DNA of 30,797 bases, taken from a virus. The translations under genes and the position numbers were made by a program. The number at the start of each line of letters is the position of its first letter. Position 1 is the stretch's first letter. Below are positions 25,885-30,797 of this stretch, piece after piece. The stretch spans positions 1 to 30,797 of IMG/VR virus record IMGVR_UViG_3300017779_000080; one strand, written 5' to 3'. Under the pieces are notes generated by a model that saw nothing but the letters and a program-made list of their open reading frames with translations, had not been told where the DNA came from and did no database searches.

Positions 25885-28272
25885 TTAAGCAAACGCGTTC
25901 ATATCTACGTCTACATCTTGTTCAAAATCTATTGGAGGTCCATCTACATTTCTTTGTGTTATCATTTCACTTTGCTGCGTACCCTCCATTTTAATACGCT
26001 TGTCTTTCCTGTCTTCTATCATTTTTTCTTTTTCTCCAACAGCTTGCATGTCCATCTGCTTTAACTGCATATCAAACTCAAATCTTCTTTGCATTTTTTG
26101 CATTTCAAGTTCGTTTTGAACTTGCATGCGCTCAATTTCCATTTGATTTTTAGATTGTTCAAATTGAACTTTAGTGTTGCTTACTGCTTCTTGTTTTTGA
26201 ACTTCAGCCATAGCTGTTTTTTCAGCAGTTGAAGCTTGAGCGTCTGCTTGAGCTTGTATGTTAGACTGTTGTATTTCCATGTCTTGTTTCTGCTTAGCTT
26301 TACGCTTTACTTTAAGCATTTGATTAGCTAATTTAAGATTTTTAATTTGTCTTAAATCTATAGCATCTTCAAGATTAATACCACCTTGTTGTATAGCAGC
26401 TTGGATGTTTTGTTCTAATTGAGCTTGTTCTTCTTCATCTGGTTCTAGTTCTAAAAATATACCAAAATCATGAAGATTTAAATTAACTATTTCTTCTAAT
26501 GTTTTTATATTAAAAGTAGATATTGAATTTTGTAAAGCATTTTTAGTTAAAGGAAACTCTAATGCATCAGCTACTTTTAAAGCAATATTTTCTGATATTC
26601 TAAGCGTCAAATAAAGACTAGACTGTAAAACATGTTTAGTTGCAGTATTAGAAGCATTAGCTGCTAGTTTTTGTAATCCAACTAATGTATTACGATCAGG
26701 AAGACTACCGTCTCTAGCTTCGTTTAATCCCGTTACATCACGTATCATTTGTAAATAATATTGATATGTTTGAATTAAACTTGCTATTTTAGCATTACCA
26801 CTTCCACTTTGTAATTCTTGAACTGGAACTTTACCAGCATTCATTTCACCATCTTGTGTAAGTGATCTACCAACTACAGAACCAGTTTGAAAATACATGT
26901 TTAATGCTTCAGCTGGATTGTAATTAGTACCATTACCAAGATCAACCTCAGCTAACCCGTCCATATCTAAATAAACACCGTCTGGTACCATACGAGATAT
27001 AACCTGTTGTAGCTTTAAATGTGTTAACTGAATCATATCAGCAAAACCAGTACATCTACTAACTAAAGATTCTATTCTACCTTTATATATTCTAGGCGCG
27101 CAAATAGCATAATTCATTTTTACCTTAGTAGTATCAGACATAGGTCTTGTCATGTTTTTAGACAATTCCCAGTTTAACATTATATTAGTACCTAATACTT
27201 TAGCACCACTATATAAAACTTCTATCGATCTTGACACTCTTTCAAAGTTATCATTTTCTGGTGGATTAAAAGTATCTGGTTTTTCAATAGCTTTTAATAA
27301 ACCTTGATCAGTTTGTTTTATTTTAAAAACCTGATCATTATATGTTTTGTAATCAAAATACAAAACCTGAACAGTATTATTGTCATAATTACCGTATCCA
27401 GTTATGTATGATTTATTACCAGGAGTATTTTGAATCATTTTTAATTCATCTTCTGGTATACCTGGAAATTCTTTTTTTAACTCTGGTATGGTTAGTGATT
27501 TAACCTCACCAACATAGTATATATCTTCAAAATTAGGATCTTCAGTATAAGAATAAACCATATATGCTGGATCAACGTAATCAACAGTAACACCATTAGC
27601 TGTATTAAAATCTGTTTTAACAGCGGCTATTCCTATAACTGCTAAATCCATGTTTAATCTTCTTCTAGTAAGATTATATTTATTTTTAGCCATAACAGAA
27701 GATATAGCTTCTTCTTGAGCTATTTCTATAGACTGCTTATAACTTAACTGCATGTGCAGTTCTAAATCATCAGGATTTTCAGGTATTACATCTTTACTTG
27801 GTGATTGATATGCGTCAATACCTAGTGTTTGTTCTAAGTTTAAAAGATATTCTTTAGATATCATATCTTCATATAACTTTGTAGCGTAATCAGTTCTTTT
27901 TCTAACTGATTCTGGATCTTGAGCATAAGCCTTTACATCGTATGATTTTTGAGATATACCATTTACAACTATATCTACAAACTTAGATAAAATAGGCACA
28001 GGCGTCCAGTCTAAATTAAGATAAGACAAATCACCATTAATAGATAACTCATCTTTATATTTTTGAACACTTTGTTCACCTCTAGCGTAAAGTCTTAATT
28101 GATTAAAGTTATTCCAATTAGTTAAATATCTATTACCTGTAGTTCTGCCTTGAGAAAACCATTCACCTTCTATAGCTTGTGCTACTTGTCTACCGTATTC
28201 AATACTTGATTTCTCTTGGTCACTAACTACTTGGCTAGGAAATGCACTTCTAGTATTAGTATATATATTCAT
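25885..28272 (-). CDS. Portal protein (795 aa)
   Basis: The portal forms the dodecameric ring at the head vertex through which DNA enters and leaves. Support comes from its place right after the large terminase, its large size (typical of podovirus and crAss-like portals) and its content: an N-terminal helical region, a central mixed region with YVDPAYMVYSYTEDPNFED (about residues 230-248), a conserved helical stretch MIRDVTGLNEARDGSLPDR (about 507-525), and a long C-terminal helical barrel. The last 170 residues are a Gln/Met/Lys-rich coiled coil (KQKQDMEIQQS, MEIERMQVQNELEMQKMQ) ending in an acidic tail (DFEQDVDVDMNAFA). Such long helical C-termini are known from P22-type portals. The start is an ATG after an A/T-rich stretch without a Shine-Dalgarno sequence. 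Confidence 0.88.
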   Translation of the reverse strand: MNIYTNTRSAFPSQVVSDQEKSSIEYGRQVAQAIEGEWFSQGRTTGNRYLTNWNNFNQLRLYARGEQSVQKYKDELSINGDLSYLNLDWTPVPILSKFVDIVVNGISQKSYDVKAYAQDPESVRKRTDYATKLYEDMISKEYLLNLEQTLGIDAYQSPSKDVIPENPDDLELHMQLSYKQSIEIAQEEAISSVMAKNKYNLTRRRLNMDLAVIGIAAVKTDFNTANGVTVDYVDPAYMVYSYTEDPNFEDIYYVGEVKSLTIPELKKEFPGIPEDELKMIQNTPGNKSYITGYGNYDNNTVQVLYFDYKTYNDQVFKIKQTDQGLLKAIEKPDTFNPPENDNFERVSRSIEVLYSGAKVLGTNIMLNWELSKNMTRPMSDTTKVKMNYAICAPRIYKGRIESLVSRCTGFADMIQLTHLKLQQVISRMVPDGVYLDMDGLAEVDLGNGTNYNPAEALNMYFQTGSVVGRSLTQDGEMNAGKVPVQELQSGSGNAKIASLIQTYQYYLQMIRDVTGLNEARDGSLPDRNTLVGLQKLAANASNTATKHVLQSSLYLTLRISENIALKVADALEFPLTKNALQNSISTFNIKTLEEIVNLNLHDFGIFLELEPDEEEQAQLEQNIQAAIQQGGINLEDAIDLRQIKNLKLANQMLKVKRKAKQKQDMEIQQSNIQAQADAQASTAEKTAMAEVQKQEAVSNTKVQFEQSKNQMEIERMQVQNELEMQKMQRRFEFDMQLKQMDMQAVGEKEKMIEDRKDKRIKMEGTQQSEMITQRNVDGPPIDFEQDVDVDMNAFA

Positions 28273-30482
28273 TAACTTATTATTTTTGATGTACTTCCTC
28301 TATTATCGTATTTTTTTATTCCTAAATCAACAGCTTTTAAACTAACAGGAGCACTAGGCACATATCTGTGTTTATTGCAAGCCATTAAAGCTAATCCAGA
28401 ACTAATAGAGGCATCATGCTTAGTTCTATTGTTTATATTAAATTTTGCCCAATCTTCAAGTGTTCTTTGAAAATAAACATCACCATATCCTGTTTCTTTT
28501 AAACCTACAAAATCTTCTATATAAGACTCAATAGCAGCTGCGTGAGCTTGTTTAATGTCTTCACTAGAATTAGGTATACCACCTAACTCTCTTTCAGTTA
28601 CAGAAAGCTTGTTTCTTTTTCTATCAGGTCTGTTCATTGAAAAACCTCTATAACCTCTTCTTTTAAAATGATACAAAAGTCTAGGTTTATTATTTTCTGC
28701 AAGTATTGGCATGCCATAAAAAACACAAGCCATAAGAACATCTTCAAAAAATATTTCAGCTGTTTGAGGTCTAGCTATATATTCTAAAAAAAAATGATTA
28801 GGTGGCGTATCTGTCATTGAAAACTTTGTAAGACCATGTAAAGATCCTTTTGAACCTCTTTTATCTACCGTACCTGATATATCGTAAGGATCACAACCAA
28901 AAGCCCCTAAGTTTTCATTTAAAGGATATTTAATACCTCCTTTAGTTATTACGGCGTTTTGCATATTAACAGGTGGAACCCATGTTATTAAAAATCTACC
29001 ATTGTTATTTGGCATAAACAAAACTTGACTGTCTTGTACGCCATCTTGCCACATGAAATTACCTTTAGTAATATTTATAGAATTTTTAAGATCTTCATTA
29101 AAATCTATTTGCTCATAAATCTTAGTTAGATTAAATAAAGATTCTTTTGACTCATCTCTAAAAGCGTGCTTGGTAGTTCTTGGAAATTGTCTATAAAACT
29201 CATTTAAAGCATCTTGGTCTTTTTTAAGACCTTCAACTTCGTTATCCCAATATTCTATTACACCTAAATCTATAATTTCACCTTGTGGTCCTTCAACAGG
29301 TTTGTCTGGTGTATCGAAGACAGGTAAGCCATAAGAATCAATGTATCCTTCGTAGTTCCATTCCATAGGTATGAACAAGCTATATAATCCAGAACGAGTT
29401 TGTCCATTCGCGTTTCGTTGTGTAACATCTGAGTCATTATATAGTTTTTTAAAGTTATCACCACCTTTGTCTAATGAGTTACTAGTTGAACCCATCATAC
29501 ACTTACCTATAATTCTACTACCTAATCGTAAGCAGGTTTTCGTGACCCTCCAGTTGTTGAGGATGTTCGTCGGGCGTTCCCACTTGCCGCTCTCATCGTG
29601 GACGAGGAGTTTGAGCTTCTCACCGTCATACGAGTTGTCGCCCGTATTTTTCCAGTCGATCGTGGTGTCAAGACCGTCGAGTTCACGTAGCGTTTCGTTG
29701 GTCTCGAGCTTCTTACGCGTGTATTTCGTCGCGGGTACCCTGTACGCAAGTTCTGTCTTTGGACGGTCCATTCCGTCCTGAATTGGTTTGAAAAAGAAGG
29801 GGTAATTAACCGATATCGGTACCACCTTGTCTGTAAACATCTTCTTCGCATCAGGTCCAGATTTAGATAATATTCCAAACCTAGAGTCGCTTGATATGGT
29901 TGCCATATTAACGCACTCCCCGGACGCCATAAATGAGAATCCAGATCGTCTATTCTTAAGGTAGCACATTCCATATGACCTATGATCGGCCTTACAAGCT
30001 TCCCAGAATATGTAGAATAATCTGTTTGATTCCCTAAAATCTGGTTGCCCAACATCAATCTTGGACCACTGCAAGTACATATAGTGAGTACCAGTAATGT
30101 AAGTAGCCACATTCTTATTATAGAACCAAAAGCCTTCTTCCCTGCGGACGAACTCATTATCGATGTAATCATACCATTTTTCCTTAAAGTCTAACGGATA
30201 TTCTTCCCAATCAAATACAGACTTTATTTTTTTTAATACTTTAGGGTATTCCGTATACTCCCATTTATTAGTTTCAAACTTATGTATTTTTTTAGCTTTA
30301 GGTAAAGCTATTTTTAAGTTTTGTATTTCGTATATATCACCTATTATACCGTCTCTACTTATAACAATAATATCATGCTCTTTGTTATATCCATACTCCC
30401 ATTTTTTATAACGGTTCATACGATTTAAAACTTTAGGTTTTACGTGATCTTTTAATACTTTATATAATGTTTGTTCGTACAT
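28272..30482 (-). CDS. terL: Terminase large subunit (736 aa)
   Basis: This is the ATP-driven DNA-packaging motor and headful or end-cutting nuclease. The ATPase half shows the conserved phage segment TGTHYMYLQW (residues 130-139), a degenerate Walker A-like loop KNRRSGFSF (176-184), a hydrophobic strand ending in Walker B acids D296-E297 (KLLVHDES), and a coupling-type motif GSTSN (331-335). The C-terminal half has GAFGCDPYD with D531 and D534, a candidate RNase H-like nuclease active site. The length is usual for large terminases of crAss-like and related marine phages. Its start overlaps the upstream gene's stop, and its own stop abuts the portal start (shared base at 28272). Codon use changes abruptly inside the ATPase domain (see the GC-rich patch), though the protein motifs are intact. 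Confidence 0.93.
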   Translation of the reverse strand: MYEQTLYKVLKDHVKPKVLNRMNRYKKWEYGYNKEHDIIVISRDGIIGDIYEIQNLKIALPKAKKIHKFETNKWEYTEYPKVLKKIKSVFDWEEYPLDFKEKWYDYIDNEFVRREEGFWFYNKNVATYITGTHYMYLQWSKIDVGQPDFRESNRLFYIFWEACKADHRSYGMCYLKNRRSGFSFMASGECVNMATISSDSRFGILSKSGPDAKKMFTDKVVPISVNYPFFFKPIQDGMDRPKTELAYRVPATKYTRKKLETNETLRELDGLDTTIDWKNTGDNSYDGEKLKLLVHDESGKWERPTNILNNWRVTKTCLRLGSRIIGKCMMGSTSNSLDKGGDNFKKLYNDSDVTQRNANGQTRSGLYSLFIPMEWNYEGYIDSYGLPVFDTPDKPVEGPQGEIIDLGVIEYWDNEVEGLKKDQDALNEFYRQFPRTTKHAFRDESKESLFNLTKIYEQIDFNEDLKNSINITKGNFMWQDGVQDSQVLFMPNNNGRFLITWVPPVNMQNAVITKGGIKYPLNENLGAFGCDPYDISGTVDKRGSKGSLHGLTKFSMTDTPPNHFFLEYIARPQTAEIFFEDVLMACVFYGMPILAENNKPRLLYHFKRRGYRGFSMNRPDRKRNKLSVTERELGGIPNSSEDIKQAHAAAIESYIEDFVGLKETGYGDVYFQRTLEDWAKFNINNRTKHDASISSGLALMACNKHRYVPSAPVSLKAVDLGIKKYDNRGSTSKIIS
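29535..30200 (-). other. GC-rich mosaic patch inside terL
   Basis: The terL DNA between about 29535 and 29815 is roughly 53% G+C by hand count of three 60-base rows (29581-29760: 33, 31 and 31 of 60). A flanking terL row (29041-29100) is about 25%. From 29816 to about 30200 the composition is intermediate, then it returns to AT-rich. In the core, Arg, Val, Thr and Asp codons ending in C or G replace the A/T-ending codons used elsewhere. The patch covers about residues 95-316, which include the Walker A-like loop and Walker B. The left edge near 29530 is abrupt and the right edge is gradual. This suggests recombination or gene conversion with a more GC-rich relative, but an assembly chimera is possible. 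Confidence 0.75.
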
Positions 30483-30760
30483 TACTTCTTAGATCTACCT
30501 TCGGCAAAACCTCTAAAAGTTCTTTCTTCTTTAACTTCTTTTGGTTTATCGTTTAATAAGTTCTCTTCTTCTTCAATGCGACTAAGTATTTCAAAGGCAT
30601 CGAATATAGCTAGCTTTTTAGTGGCTGCGGCGTTTTTAAGTCTGTCAGCTGATATATCATCATCTGAATCAACAATAGCTTCTTTAGCTACTTTGATTAA
30701 CTCCTCAACTGCTCGCTGCCCAGCTTGGATTATATTCTTCTTCGTTTCCTTGGTATTCAT
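30482..30760 (-). CDS. Putative small terminase subunit or packaging-associated protein (92 aa)
   Basis: This small charged protein lies directly upstream of the large terminase, and its stop overlaps that gene's start as TAATG, so the two are probably translationally coupled. It is predicted to be almost wholly helical: a Lys/Glu-rich first half, an Ala/Lys segment (KNAAATKKLAIFDAFEIL, about residues 42-59), an acidic stretch with EEEEN, and a basic C-terminus ending GFAEGRSKK. No DNA-binding motif is recognisable by eye. The position, size and coupling fit a small terminase subunit, but that role is inferred from context. The start at 30760 has no Shine-Dalgarno sequence and is the first ATG of this frame inside the window. 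Confidence 0.55.
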   Translation of the reverse strand: MNTKETKKNIIQAGQRAVEELIKVAKEAIVDSDDDISADRLKNAAATKKLAIFDAFEILSRIEEEENLLNDKPKEVKEERTFRGFAEGRSKK

Positions 30761-30797
30761 ACTTAATTACAATATCATTAGATTTCATACAATAAAG

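Noticed and set aside
29371-29781. A 136-aa open frame on the plus strand opposite terL
   Set aside because: It is antisense to conserved terminase motifs, again within the GC-rich patch, with no leader or neighbour on that strand.
29522-30172. A 216-aa open frame on the minus strand overlapping terL in another frame
   Set aside because: It lies wholly inside the conserved ATPase coding sequence and its product is a Ser/Thr/Arg-rich mix without motifs. It is open only because the GC-rich patch has few stop codons.
30705-30788. A minus-strand frame from ATG 30788 (MKSNDIVIKYEYQGNEEE...) running into the 92-aa gene
   Set aside because: It overlaps the following gene by 56 bases and has no supporting motif. 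It could be the end of an upstream gene that enters from outside the window, but this cannot be decided here.
1-30797. tRNA genes, CRISPR arrays, insertion sequences, attachment sites or an integrase
   Set aside because: I looked for cloverleaf arms with a TTCGA-type loop, regularly spaced repeats, transposase or integrase motifs and direct repeats at gene ends and saw none. The window is almost fully filled by late phage genes.

Overview
The window is a contiguous late (structural and lysis) module of a tailed double-stranded DNA phage. Every gene I accept is on the minus strand, so transcription runs from the right end (about 30.8 kb) to the left end. The gene series, the large portal and terminase, the nozzle-like tail proteins and the large internal proteins suggest a short-tailed (podovirus-type) marine phage of the crAss-like/uvMED kind; this placement is an inference. 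The DNA is AT-rich. None of the start codons I examined has a GGAGG-type Shine-Dalgarno sequence; most are preceded by A/T-only tracts such as AAATAAATATG. That pattern is known from Bacteroidota (for example Flavobacteriia) and their phages, so a Bacteroidota host is my best guess.

Layout in transcription order. DNA packaging: a possible small terminase (30482-30760) and the large terminase (28272-30482). Head: portal (25885-28272), scaffold-like protein (24651-25853), major capsid protein (23166-24635), then a conserved protein of unknown role (22272-23090) that sits between two UUCG-tetraloop hairpins. Neck and tail: two neck/adaptor candidates (21432-22208, 20186-21427) and two nozzle-like proteins (15302-20179, 13795-15270). 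Internal/ejection proteins: a small Ala/Gln-rich protein (13048-13776), an unknown protein (11937-13037), and a giant protein (4951-11931 plus 2948-4954) that looks like one gene of about 2,994 codons split by a 1-base frameshift. It carries a HELLH zincin motif and a HAD phosphatase-like domain.

The left end (120-2955) is a compact, mostly overlapping run of small genes: a holin candidate followed by an M15 peptidase (lysis pair), and seven small, mostly basic proteins. Six of these carry a short Ser-Pro-hydrophobic motif near the N-terminus. Two genes here, a WPSAYASG-motif protein of 50 aa and a Cys-rich protein of 46 aa, are very short. The operon ends in a 12-bp hairpin with a U-tract at 32-73.

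The observations most worth following are the repeated SP-hydrophobic motif in the small-gene cluster, the frameshifted giant polyvalent protein, and a sharply bounded GC-rich patch inside the ATPase domain of the terminase.
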